Positions 1 to 8,572 of a DNA stretch of 12,660 nucleotides are shown here, piece after piece. The stretch lies in contig RCSS01000492.1 in the NCBI GenBank assembly GCA_004000155.1, positions 1 through 12,660 of the forward strand. Direction: 5' to 3'. The DNA comes from Tubulinosema ratisbonensis (lineage: Eukaryota; Microsporidia; Tubulinosematidae). The position numbers and the translations under genes were made by a program. Within the stretch, counting starts at the first letter, position 1; the number at the start of each line of letters is the position of its first letter. The notes under the pieces were generated by a model. That model ran no database searches, was not told where the DNA came from, and was given only the letters and a program-made list of their open reading frames with translations.

Positions 1-384
1 TTTTTGTAATAAAGTTTATGCTGTCTATATTTTAGGACCAATTTCCTCTGATGCTTCTTTTATCAGAATTTTAATAGGCATTTTTTTATGCAATTAACCA
101 TAAGTCTATTGTTCCTTTTTTTAAATTTTTGTATTGATGTCGTTGTTTTTTAGTTTGAAATAACGTCTTTATTTTCTATAGAATTTTTTTAACTAAAATG
201 TAAAAAATTTAAATTTATTAATAATGATTGTGAGCCTTAATGTATTCTAAATTATTTAAGATATACAGTATTCTTTCAATTTTATGTTTCATCTTTTTAA
301 CCACCTCCATTTTATTCAGATATTTTTTAACGCTATAACTTAATTAAGAAAACCTAAATTTTATATCAATAAAAAATTAACATT
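1..384. other. AT-rich stretch with no recognisable gene
   Basis: No frame stays open for a meaningful length and no RNA gene is recognised. This is presumably the flank of the transposon fossil that begins near 385. No terminal inverted repeat matching the region after 1921 was found by eye. Confidence 0.5.
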
Positions 385-1921
385 CTACACGATAAACCTA
401 ATAAAAAGAAGTCTATTTCGCTCAAGAACAAGCTAGACATCATAAATTTTGTAACGAAACACTTTATTTAGTTATAAGAAATTAGCAGAATATTTTACAA
501 AGAGATTAAAAAAGAATATACCAGAAGAGCGATTTTTAATTGGGTTAAAAATAAAAAGAGTTTCAAAGAAGTCAATTTTATAACCCTGATCATAAATATT
601 GTCTTAATTTTAAAGATTTGAAGTGATAGAGAAAGATTTGTTGTTGCGGATACAAAATTAAAGAAGAAGAAAGATTTAATACAGATTGTTGTATAAAGAG
701 AAGGCTAATGATTTACCTCGAAAATACAAGTTTACAAAATTTAAAACTATTAACGATTGGCTTTATGTATTAAAAAAACAAAATAACCCTAAAACGTATG
801 TTTGTAGGAAACGTAAAAAAATAAAGAAGAATTTACAGATTTTTATGAATTATTTATTGCGAAGAAAAGAAATTACAAAAAAAGAATGGTTTTCATTATA
901 GCAAAATTAGAATATTTTCTAAAAATCTCATGAAATATTCAGAAAGGGGGTAAAAAATTTAAAATAAAGACTTACTTTATTATTGTGCTGCAATATGAAT
1001 ATTTCCGAAAAATCAAAATCTTTTCTTATTAAAGAATTCAAAGCAGCTAGGATTTTGGAAGGTTTAAATCATAGTTTTTATTGCGATTATTAAAATAATT
1101 AAACAGCTTGGGTGGCTAAATACGAATTTTGTAAATGGTTGACAAGTTTAGAAGAAAAGTTTGAAAAAGAATTAAGAAATTTAGAATTATTTTTTTAAAA
1201 TTGTCAATCTCATAAAATAACTTGTAACCTTTCAAAACAATTGTATATTTCATTTAAAAAGCTCTTTTTATGTCACTCGACCATTAGATCTTGGAAAACT
1301 GTAAGTTTGAAGAGTAAATTTTATAATTATCAAATTAAAAAAGTTAATGCTAAGTCTGATGATGAAAAAAAGCATATTAGATATACGAGTCTTATGACCT
1401 AAAGGATTCATCTTTGTTTACATTTTAGGTTCGGAACGACGTAACTAATTTCAATATTATAAACTGTTAGAAGTTTGGATACATCTAAGAAGCACACCAT
1501 TGTGAAGAAGATTACAAAAAATATGAAAAAGCGTCCAGTGATAAATGAACTTAAAATAAAAAAATTAAATCGGGTTGAAGCTGTTGATGTTTAAGAGTAT
1601 ATAAATCTCAAAATAAATTCCAATGATCTTATTTTTAGGTATGAATCAGATGATGTTAACTTTGAAGATGAAAGTTGTAATGTAAAAAGTAAAACTCTGA
1701 GAAGCTCCAATAAGAAAATCTTTATAAAACGCGATTTATAATTCTAAAAACATGAAAATTTTATATTTTAAAAGTTAAATATTAACGATTCTAGTATAAA
1801 TAATATAATTAATTTTATGAAAACAATTGAAAATCTTGTCTATAAAAATAAACCATCCAGTGTGCAAGGTAAAATCACTGAATTTTTAAATAGTAACAAG
1901 GTAAAAATTTTAATTTTTTGA
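385..1921 (+). pseudogene. Decayed Tigger/pogo-like (Tc1-mariner superfamily) transposase, nearly full length
   Basis: A dead DNA transposase read in two phases (385 to about 600, then about 616 to 1921). Parts occur in family order. A psq-type helix-turn-helix lies at 391-570 (SLKNKLDIINFV, then RRAIFNWVKNKK). A CENP-B-type DNA-binding part lies at 616-800 (LLYKEKANDLPRKYKF, then INDWLYVLKK). The DDE domain lies at 900-1330: LTLLLCCNMNISEKS, TAWVAKYEFCKWLTSLEEKF, NCQSH, KLFLCHSTIRSW. The C-terminal tail ends in GKITEFLN, like the KQxKITDFF tail of Tigger/jerky proteins, followed by TGA at 1919. I count 18 in-frame stops, all TAA or TAG. One (1196-1198) sits exactly where the second catalytic Asp belongs, and the other two catalytic positions also look substituted. 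The family match comes from recalled consensus motifs and not from an alignment run. The pseudogene status is clear; the exact ends are approximate. Confidence 0.85.
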
Positions 1922-3189
1922 CACCCTTGTTTTTGTTAGACCCTCGATTTTATTCTTAATTTATGAACTCCCCATTTCGAGAAAAAAATTAAGATAATAT
2001 TGTATTCTGTATAAAAATATATATACTTTAGAAGCTGCGTATTTTAGGTACAAAATATTTAATTTTTTTATATTAAGAATTTTATAAAAATATAGACATT
2101 TTGATCAACTATTTATTTAAAAGCCCATTTTCTCTTAAAAATTTTTTCTTTCCTCGAAAAAGAATTTAAATTAAAAGAATCAACTAAATAAATAAAAGCA
2201 AGTAAAATAAAAATCAAATTAAGATTAAACAAAATAATTTAAAATTAAACCAAAAAAATAAATTAACATAAATAAAAGTAAAGTTTTTGTCTTTGAAGAG
2301 CCGTTCCATTTTTAATTTGTTTTAGCCTTATTCTTTTTTTAGGCCCACTAACCTGTGAAATGAAATGCTTTTTAAGATTTTTTGTTCTTAACATTGATAG
2401 ATATGCTGAACCTATATAATGAAAAAAATGTCATATAAGAACATTTCATACCAAAAATAATATCCCTTCATTGTTGTGTGTCATCATTAGGTATTTGGAA
2501 TATACTTCCTTTATGTTTTTGTAATTTCTATTATGGTGAAAGGGACTCCCCTGTAGGTGTAAAAACAAGCTGTCGTTATTTGAAGAAGGATTTTCACTTT
2601 ATTTCTAAGAAAACAATCCTTTTATTATCGTATAGTTTAAAACTCAAAACCAAATTTGTCTCGAGTTTTAATTTAAAAATGTGATCTTGCCAGGTTGAGG
2701 CAGAAGCTAGATATATTTTTATTCACTTCTAAAATTTTATTTGCTTTTTGAACCAATTCGAAAATACATGATTTCTTATACTGTTAATATTTTTGTTTGA
2801 GTATAAGATTAAAATTTTAACTGCTTGTTAGTACAGAAACGATACAATCTTTGCCTTTATACCAGTTGCTGTTTATATTGAAAAGGGTTAGTTAAGTTGC
2901 TTTAAAATATTTACGTGTCGAAAGAAGTCATTGTATTAAACAATTAATGTACTTTTAAAAAATTCAACAAATTTTGTTAAAGAGAAGGCTGCAAAAATAC
3001 AGAACCGCTTATATACATTGTTTTTCAAAAAGTTTAAAGAAATCAAAATCAACTTTTTGTTTCTGAAATGTAAGTTCAGTAGGTTGTTCACTAAAGAATG
3101 TTACTAATGTTTTCTAAAAACTATATAATTTGAGGAGCTACACTCGTGATTTATATTTGAGAATATAATGTATAATTAAAGTATTCGAC
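1922..3189. other. AT-rich intergenic or decayed DNA, no assignable gene
   Basis: This holds a strongly A-rich tract on the + strand at 2161-2283 (about two thirds A, hardly any G or C). A 68-codon open stretch at 2478-2684 starts only at GTG and resembles nothing I know. A degenerate + frame at 2853-3110 has two stops and contains NFVKEKAAKIQNRLY; it may be another transposon remnant, but I cannot assign it. A 10-base direct repeat, TGAGGAGCTA, occurs at 3131-3140 and again at 3239-3248. Confidence 0.4.
2161..2283 (+). repeat. Strand-asymmetric A-rich tract
   Basis: About 120 bases are made almost only of A with scattered T on the + strand, with variations on AATAAAA and AAATTAAA. It is not an exact tandem repeat. 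It could be simple low-complexity sequence or the remains of a poly(A)-like tract from a retroelement; no retroelement coding was recognised beside it. Confidence 0.35.
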
Positions 3190-4000
3190 TACCAAGAGTA
3201 GTTGGTTATAGCACCAAAAATAAGATACATAGGATTTATGAGGAGCTATTCCTATCCCTAATGAGAAAAAATTTTTTCAGGTTTGTGTATCATAGTATAA
3301 CAACCTGGATATAATCCATTCAGTAATTTAGGTGTGGTATCAACATAAAAATTCTTGTTTAATATGAAAATTTTGCAAAATTTTAAAACTTATTGGAATT
3401 TTTTGTTAAACCTTATCCAACTGGTATTTTATACATAAATCTTCGTTTTCTTGCAACATTCTGTTTATAATTTTTTATATCTTCTGTTGTAATATCAAGT
3501 TTATGTTTATTTTTATGAAACGGTATAATTTTTTAGAATTTTTCGTTATTGTTTTATTATATCGTTATCGTTTTTGTTATTTATAAAAGCATGGGGGTTT
3601 TAATTTTATTCAAATATGTAATAGTTATTGTCAGTAGATGAAGAGCGGTCAACATTTACATGTGAATAATATTTCTTTGAAACCATTATTTATTGGATAA
3701 AAGTATTATAGACTTTTTCCTTCAACCCAAACAATGATTTTCCGATATAGACTTCTAAGACTGGAAGTTTCCAAAAAGGTTGCATCCCAACATCTCTTTG
3801 TCTAAAGTCTCCTCAACTGTGAATTATGCCTTATAATTTCTTTCAGATCTTTGGTTCGTACTAGGTATTAGTTATCAGAAATCTTCTCAATCACTTTTCC
3901 ATCTTCAATAAATTCAAAACCAACTTTATTCTTTTTTACCTCGTTTCTAATTAAAACCTTTTCACTAATATTAGATGCTGTTACTTGATTTTGTTAAAAC
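3190..4000 (-). pseudogene. Decayed reading frame, tentatively Merlin/IS1595-type (ISXO2-like) transposase
   Basis: On the minus strand one frame from about 3985 down to about 3706 runs some 90 codons with only three stops (TAA, TAG, TAA), far fewer than expected in such AT-rich DNA. It contains TFLETSSLRSLYRKIIVWVEG, reminiscent of the (T/S)FFExSKLxLxKIxxxIYxW segment of ISXO2/IS1595 transposases. Shifted frames downstream give VNVDRSSSTDNNYY (about 3655), like VEIDESKFxxRKY around the first catalytic Asp. Next comes VDTTPKLLNGLYPGCYTMIH (about 3340), like the LLPIIxxxIxPGTTI segment. Near 3235 LINP is followed by ITNYSW, like FVNPxTGxHTNTIExxW. The order agrees with the family but the spacings do not match well, and each match is weak. 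Merlin elements are known in microsporidia. This is inference; a MULE-type or other transposase is possible. One ambiguous base lies at 4001. Confidence 0.35.
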
Positions 4001-4035
4001 NGGTATTTGTATTACATAGTAAAAATCTAAGCGAT

Positions 4036-4555
4036 TCATCAATTGTTTTTCATTATAAAACAAGAATAAATTTTTATCAAACTAGCAATTATATATACTC
4101 TCCAAACACTCTAGATCATTATAAATTGTGAAACTAATAAAGAATTTATATTATTTGTATACCTTTTATAAGAATTCTGGATTGAAATGTTATGAAATTA
4201 AAAAAAATCTTTTGATGGAGATTCTATTATTGAATTTATAAATAAAAAATTATTTCCTCATTTTCGCTTTTAAGACAGTTGTTTTAATGATAAAACACTG
4301 AGATTACACCATAGAAAAAATATAATTGTTAAACTGATGGAAAGAAATATATTTTACAAATTTTAACCTGTATATTCACAGCAATTTAATCCTATTAAAG
4401 ATTTTTTCAGTTGTTTAATAAAAAATTTCTAAGGATACTACACCGATCATTTAATGCCTGAACTTATAGAAAATATAAGAGATAAAATTCGTTTTGACAA
4501 ATTTTTATGCTTAATGGTTTAGAAGTATGAGAAGTTAAATAGAATATGCTTTATC
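4036..4555 (+). pseudogene. 5'-truncated, decayed Tc1/mariner-IS630-like transposase (DDE domain)
   Basis: Only the catalytic DDE_3-type domain is left, spread over all three + frames. From 4060 NFYQTSNYIYS resembles the segment after the first catalytic Asp. From 4101 comes SKHSRSL, a stop, IVKLIKNLYYLYTF and SGLKCYEIK, matching the central beta-strands. From 4208 FDGDSIIEFINKKLFPHF leads into NDKTLRLHHRKNI, the second catalytic Asp region. FNPIKDFFSCLIKNF follows, which corresponds to the family's LNPIExxFSxLKxxF. Then PELIENIRDKIRF closes the domain. The usual catalytic acid in NPIE or NPID is Lys here, and the first Asp region reads TRIN. At least five TAA/TAG codons and two frame changes break it. 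The N-terminal helix-turn-helix domains, usually about 100 residues, were not found upstream, where the minus-strand fossil lies. Superfamily assignment is firm on motif order; the exact lineage is not. Confidence 0.8.
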
Positions 4556-5199
4556 TAAACTTAATTCTACTTAATCAAAAAAATATGATCAACTTATCAT
4601 GTTTATTTATCAAATTTTTTGTGTAGATCTTAAATTATAATATAATGAATTTTTCACTTTCAAATAAGTTAATTAAAACTAAAAAGTATAGTATTTTGAA
4701 GCAAAAATGGGGTATTTTTAATTTTTTTTGAGTAATTGATATATTTTTAAGTTAATTTAAATATATTCAGAATTAAAGTAAATATATTTTGAGAAAAAAA
4801 CATAAATTTAAAATAAAATTACTTATACAGCAAATCCTTTTATAAAAAATTTTACAAGACCTAAAAATTACTTCTTTTATCCGGAAAATTTTAAATGATT
4901 CAAATGGATTTTATTATTTTTTTGATTAAATGTTGCAACATATAAATTTTTTAATGATTTTTGTCATTTTAAAGATTTCACGTAAGCGGTCATTTCGATG
5001 TTAGAAAGCGATCTAAATGATCGATTAAAAAAGCCAAAATTTATATATGAGCATTTGAGCGTTTATTAACTTTAAACAATTGATTATAGGCATTGAATCT
5101 ATGGGGTGAGTATTCGTCTATAATATCATCGTTTAAAATCACAAAAAAATTGTAAATAAACACATTTACAATTTTAATAAATATATTTTATCATCGATG
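4556..5199. other. AT-rich stretch between transposon fossils, no intact gene
   Basis: No open frame of useful length is seen. Minus-strand frames near 5030-5130 give a 29-codon open piece (contains YSPHRFNAYNQLFKVNKRS) that I cannot assign. It could be unrelated, or the far C-terminal end of the Tigger-like fossil starting upstream on that strand. A perfect inverted repeat lies at 5146-5175. Confidence 0.4.
5146..5175. repeat. Perfect 12-base inverted repeat with 6-base spacer
   Basis: AAAATTGTAAAT at 5146-5157 is the exact reverse complement of ATTTACAATTTT at 5164-5175, with spacer AAACAC. It lies just beyond the recognisable C-terminal end of the minus-strand Tigger-like fossil. A smaller palindromic element (ATCATC, five bases, GATGAT) follows near 5190. 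It may be a relic of a transposon end or simply an AT-rich palindrome. Confidence 0.5.
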
Positions 5200-6330
5200 T
5201 GATGATATCATCTAATCTGTTCATTTGTTTTAAGAAGCTCTGTTAAATGTTCTCTTAAACAAGGGATATTTTATGTTGGGAACAATGTTATTCACTTTTA
5301 GTGAAATCGTTTTAAAATGAAGGAGCAATTTTAATAGTTAATGTAAAACACAATTGCAAACATTTTTTATTAAGCACAAGACGATTAAAATATATACGTT
5401 AAGCTTTTGATTTCATCTGCTGCGATCAATAATTTAGAAACTACAAGTTTTCTAAAAATATTTCAAATTCTTAATATTTTCCTAGTCATAAGGTTGTAAA
5501 ATTGAAGCGACGTTGAATGGCAAAAACACTATTTTTATGTTATTTATATGAAATTGATATCTAAGACTACTACAATTATTTAATATGAGCATAAATTTTA
5601 TCCCGCTTAACGGCGTTATTGACTCTATTGAGACAAGTAGCTTAAAAAAGTTTCGCTGGTTATTCATGCTTTTTATTTGATTTTTATCAAAATCGTTTAA
5701 ATCTTTACTTGAAAAACACCTCGAGTTTTTATAGTTGCTTATTATGAATGGTTTGGTTTTATCGCCAAAACTATAACATTTATTAGTATTATAAATCTTT
5801 CTTTGATAGGTTCCCACGAGTGCGCTTTTATTTTTCTAATTTAAATGTTGTATTGGAAGGAAATTAAAAACAATCCAGTTTCATTGGCATTATATATGTC
5901 TTTGTCTTAATAATTTTCGTTAAAAATAAGCCAGATATTTTGAAGCTAATCTTAAACTAAAGTTACATATACTGATTTATGTGTCAGATATTACACCAGT
6001 ATTAATGTAATTCGCTGTCTAAATCTTTAAACCTTCCTCTTAGACTTTTAAAATCATTTAAATTTAGTTGTTGAGCTATGTATTTTGTTTTTTGTATCTT
6101 ATTTCTGCTATAATTGGTAGTTTTATTTTTAAACGATCGAACCTCAATAAAGGTTTTGATCAAATTTTAAAAAGTGAGTTTTTCTGAATTTTATAATGTT
6201 TCCATGCTAATTGTTGTATAATTTTAAATTTTTTCTCTGTCTCTTGATATTCGATTGGTTGTTGAGGTTTTACAAGTTCTATTTTGATTTTTCTAATTGA
6301 GATAATCCTAGATTAAGCATGAAGCGAATA
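5200..6330 (-). pseudogene. Second decayed Tigger/pogo-like transposase, opposite orientation
   Basis: On the minus strand, family segments appear in order with several frame changes. A CENP-B-type DNA-binding part lies at about 6125-6000 (LPIIAEIRYKK, YIAQQLNLNDFKSLRGRF). IYNANETGLF at 5900-5870 is the segment around the first catalytic Asp. A 111-codon open frame at 5817-5482 contains GDKTKPFIISNYKNSRCF, matching the VIGKSKNPRCF block. It goes on with LILNNCSS, the second catalytic block, and IKIVFLPFNVASILQPYD, matching the VFLPPNTTSxLQPxD block. After a TAG it continues with ENIKNLKYF and QKLNVYILIVL, as in the family. The first two catalytic Asp positions are Asn (5883-5885 and 5578-5580); the third Asp is kept. 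The helix-turn-helix expected near 6330-6180 is only faintly visible. The assignment rests on remembered family motifs. The element is clearly inactive, and its ends are approximate. Confidence 0.8.
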
Positions 6331-6758
6331 GATGATTTTTTTTATTGATAGTGTTTTCTTTTTTCTCGCGATTAAAAATAAAAAATTGTCTCTTACAAGC
6401 GAATTTTTTATAAAATATTTTTACATATATTTAATCAACATTTGTAATCGATAAAAAAATTTTTTGTTAATAACCAATATTTTTGATAAAAAAATTTTCT
6501 TATACATAAGTTTACTTATATTTATCAATTTTTTGATTCTCAGATACAATGTTAATTAAAATAAGTCTTAGAATCCGTTTAAAAATATTTTAAGATTTTA
6601 CAAACGATGAGAAGTCTATAACACTCAATGCAAGTGATGTTTTTAAACTTAATAAACATTATAGAGGATTCTTTAATTGATTTTAGATAAAAAAATTGAT
6701 TAATAAGTTTCTTAAGTAGTTTTATGATAAGCAAAGAAATGAATATAAAAAAATAAAA
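6331..6758. other. AT-rich region upstream of the 6759 gene
   Basis: No gene is seen. A 14-base direct repeat, GATAAAAAAATTTT, occurs at 6450-6463 and 6485-6498, 35 bases apart. The stretch must hold the promoter of the gene starting at 6759, but no convincing microsporidian CCC- or GGG-type start-site motif was seen. An in-frame TAG at 6717-6719 with no ATG between it and 6759 fixes that gene's start. Confidence 0.4.
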
Positions 6759-7568
6759 ATGTTGCCCATGTTGATTTATTTAATTTTGATGACATGTTCG
6801 AATTCAGTTTCTAAAGAACCTGATCGATTGGTAGCAAGTTTTATGGACCCGCAAACAAGAGACAGCATTATTAAGTTATTAGAAGAAAAACTAGAATTGT
6901 ATAAAAACGCAGCAAAGGCTGTAGATTCGATGAATGCTTCACAGTGTATGAATTCTGCACCTTCTCGAAGTTCGGGGTGGATTGTACTTGAATCTGAATC
7001 TAATAAAATGACGAAGATGGACGAAGGTGTTATGTTCATCTGTTTAGATAATTATAAAATAATACCAGAAGGGATCTTCGATAGTTTAAACAGCGAAGAA
7101 TTGACAGAGGTGCCTATAGAATACGACGAATTCATGGAATTTCTTAAAAATTTGATAACTTATTTTAGAGAATGTTCTAGGTCTGAAAAGAACGTCAGAG
7201 CGTTTTCTTTTGATAACTTAATATTTTTATGTGATAGAATTTTAACTCCGATTCTCCAACGTTTTTCTTTTAAAGCAACAAATAAAGATGTAAGTGTTCA
7301 AAAAACATTAAATAAAAAAGAAACTTGGGATAATATTGTAAAGCATTTAGTAAATCTAAGTTCTTTTATCAAACTTCATGTAAATACATCAAAAGACGGA
7401 GCATTTTCTTCTGATGTAGCACAAAGTCTTGCATCGGATTGTCGAAATAAAGCTGAAAAATTGAAAGATTATGTTTACGGTGTTATAAAGGATTCAATAT
7501 ATAATACAAATTGTGAAAAGCGTGGTTTAAGCACAAACAAACAACCTTCAGATAAAGAAGCAAGTTAA
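6759..7568 (+). CDS. Hypothetical protein with signal-peptide-like N-terminus (possibly the 5' half of one gene with 7590-8483)
   Basis: A 269-residue protein that I do not recognise. Residues 1-18 (MLPMLIYLILMTCSNSVS) are a short hydrophobic stretch ending in small polar residues, typical of a secretion signal, followed by a charged mature part. The rest is mixed helical, acidic and Lys-rich, with six Cys after the signal (positions 63, 95, 139, 158, 228 and 252), no further membrane segment and no motif I can name. The start is fixed by an upstream in-frame TAG at 6717 with no other ATG between. The protein ends at TAA 7566-7568. After only seven more sense codons in the same phase comes the ATG of the next frame, so the two may originally be a single secreted coiled-coil protein of about 574 codons. 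Secretion is inferred from the N-terminus alone. Microsporidia secrete many lineage-specific proteins of this kind. Confidence 0.75.
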   Translation: MLPMLIYLILMTCSNSVSKEPDRLVASFMDPQTRDSIIKLLEEKLELYKNAAKAVDSMNASQCMNSAPSRSSGWIVLESESNKMTKMDEGVMFICLDNYKIIPEGIFDSLNSEELTEVPIEYDEFMEFLKNLITYFRECSRSEKNVRAFSFDNLIFLCDRILTPILQRFSFKATNKDVSVQKTLNKKETWDNIVKHLVNLSSFIKLHVNTSKDGAFSSDVAQSLASDCRNKAEKLKDYVYGVIKDSIYNTNCEKRGLSTNKQPSDKEAS

Positions 7569-7589
7569 GAAAATCTTTTACAACAGAGA

Positions 7590-8483
7590 ATGGCACATAA
7601 TTTACCTGAACAAATACCCCCAAAATGTATAGGAAAATGGCCTGAACCAGCATTATACAAAGAATTAACCGAGAAAATTTCTGAACTAGAAGCAAAATTA
7701 AAAGCAAAAGATGAACAAATCATTCAATTACAAAAAGCCAGACGTCAAAGTGATAATGGAATTATGGATCTAAAAAAACAGGCACAGGAAAAAGAAAGTT
7801 TAGAAAAAGAACTCAAACATTTAGATGAACTTGTTAAAAAGCAAGAACAAGAAATAAATACAATTAAAGCACAAACTGTAAAAAATGAAGAATTCAGAAG
7901 TAATTTGGATGAATATAAGTTATTATTTGAAGAACAAAAACAAGTAAATGAAACATTAAAAAAAGATTTAGAAGAAAAATGTGCTGAGGCTGATAGATAT
8001 TCACAAAGAATAGTTTTGCTTTCTACTGGAGAGCCTTGTTTGCTCACACTTATTAAAGATTTAAGAGGTTTAGAAGTTAAGCTACGCCATAAGGATGATG
8101 AATTGGCTTATTTAAAGAATAGAATGAAAGATCTGGAAGAAGAAAACAAAAAGCTTAAATTTCAATTATTTCTCGCAGAGGAAGCTAAAAATAATGAAAA
8201 GGGATTAGGATCTGCAGATAAAAGGGAACCAAATGCAAAAGAACTAATTATGATGAACAAGCCATTTCTTGATCTAATACTTCGAGAATTAACTGCAATG
8301 GAAGAAAGTTCAGAACAAATTAAAGCAAGATGTAAACAATGTGTTGAGTATTTTAAACCTAGATCATTAGAAATGAATAAACTTTTAAAAAAACAAGACT
8401 TTACAGACGGCTGTGAGTCACAGAGTGAAGCAAAAAAACAAGAGTCAGATGTTGTAAGAAATAAAGCCAACCCTTCGTTTTAA
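7590..8483 (+). CDS. Coiled-coil protein (possibly the 3' half of one gene with 6759-7568)
   Basis: A 297-residue protein, rich in Lys, Glu and Gln. Heptad-like patterns run from about residue 22 to 135 (for example LTEKISELEAKLKAKDEQI) and again from about 157 to 200 (LKNRMKDLEEENKKLKFQL). A non-coiled break lies at about 140-156 (IVLLSTGEPCLLTLI). The C-terminal third (215-297) is less regular and contains CKQC at 248-251. There is no signal peptide or membrane segment of its own. It lies in the same phase as the upstream frame, 21 bases after its TAA. The intervening codons encode ENLLQQR, which looks like ordinary helical protein. The ATG at 7590 is therefore either a true start of a separate short-spaced gene or an internal Met of an interrupted one. 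Coiled coils suit a structural or scaffolding role, but no family is recognised. Confidence 0.75.
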   Translation: MAHNLPEQIPPKCIGKWPEPALYKELTEKISELEAKLKAKDEQIIQLQKARRQSDNGIMDLKKQAQEKESLEKELKHLDELVKKQEQEINTIKAQTVKNEEFRSNLDEYKLLFEEQKQVNETLKKDLEEKCAEADRYSQRIVLLSTGEPCLLTLIKDLRGLEVKLRHKDDELAYLKNRMKDLEEENKKLKFQLFLAEEAKNNEKGLGSADKREPNAKELIMMNKPFLDLILRELTAMEESSEQIKARCKQCVEYFKPRSLEMNKLLKKQDFTDGCESQSEAKKQESDVVRNKANPSF

Positions 8484-8566
8484 CTTCAATCGATTAAATT
8501 ATAACTTAAAATTTTAAACATATAAACATTTTTAAAAGTATTTCTTTTTTTTAAAAAAATTTATTG

Positions 8567-8572
8567 AATAAA
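8567..8572 (+). terminator. Possible polyadenylation signal AATAAA
   Basis: A canonical AATAAA lies 84 bases after the stop of the coiled-coil gene. In DNA this AT-rich the hexamer is common by chance, so position is the only support. Confidence 0.25.

Noticed and set aside
2478..2684. 68-codon open stretch on the + strand
   Set aside because: It begins with GTG and not ATG, has no recognisable motif and lies in a region of decay.
6776..7039. Minus-strand open frame opposite the 6759 gene
   Set aside because: Shadow of the + strand gene, with composition explained by the complementary codons. The same holds for minus-strand frames at 7483-7707, 7745-8047 and 8162-8470.
385..8483. A reassigned genetic code (UAR read as Gln) in this organism
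   Set aside because: Importin-alpha, the 180-residue gene and the coiled-coil gene all end in TAA at sensible positions, and the TAA at 1196 falls on a catalytic Asp site, not a Gln site. Decay explains the stops more simply.
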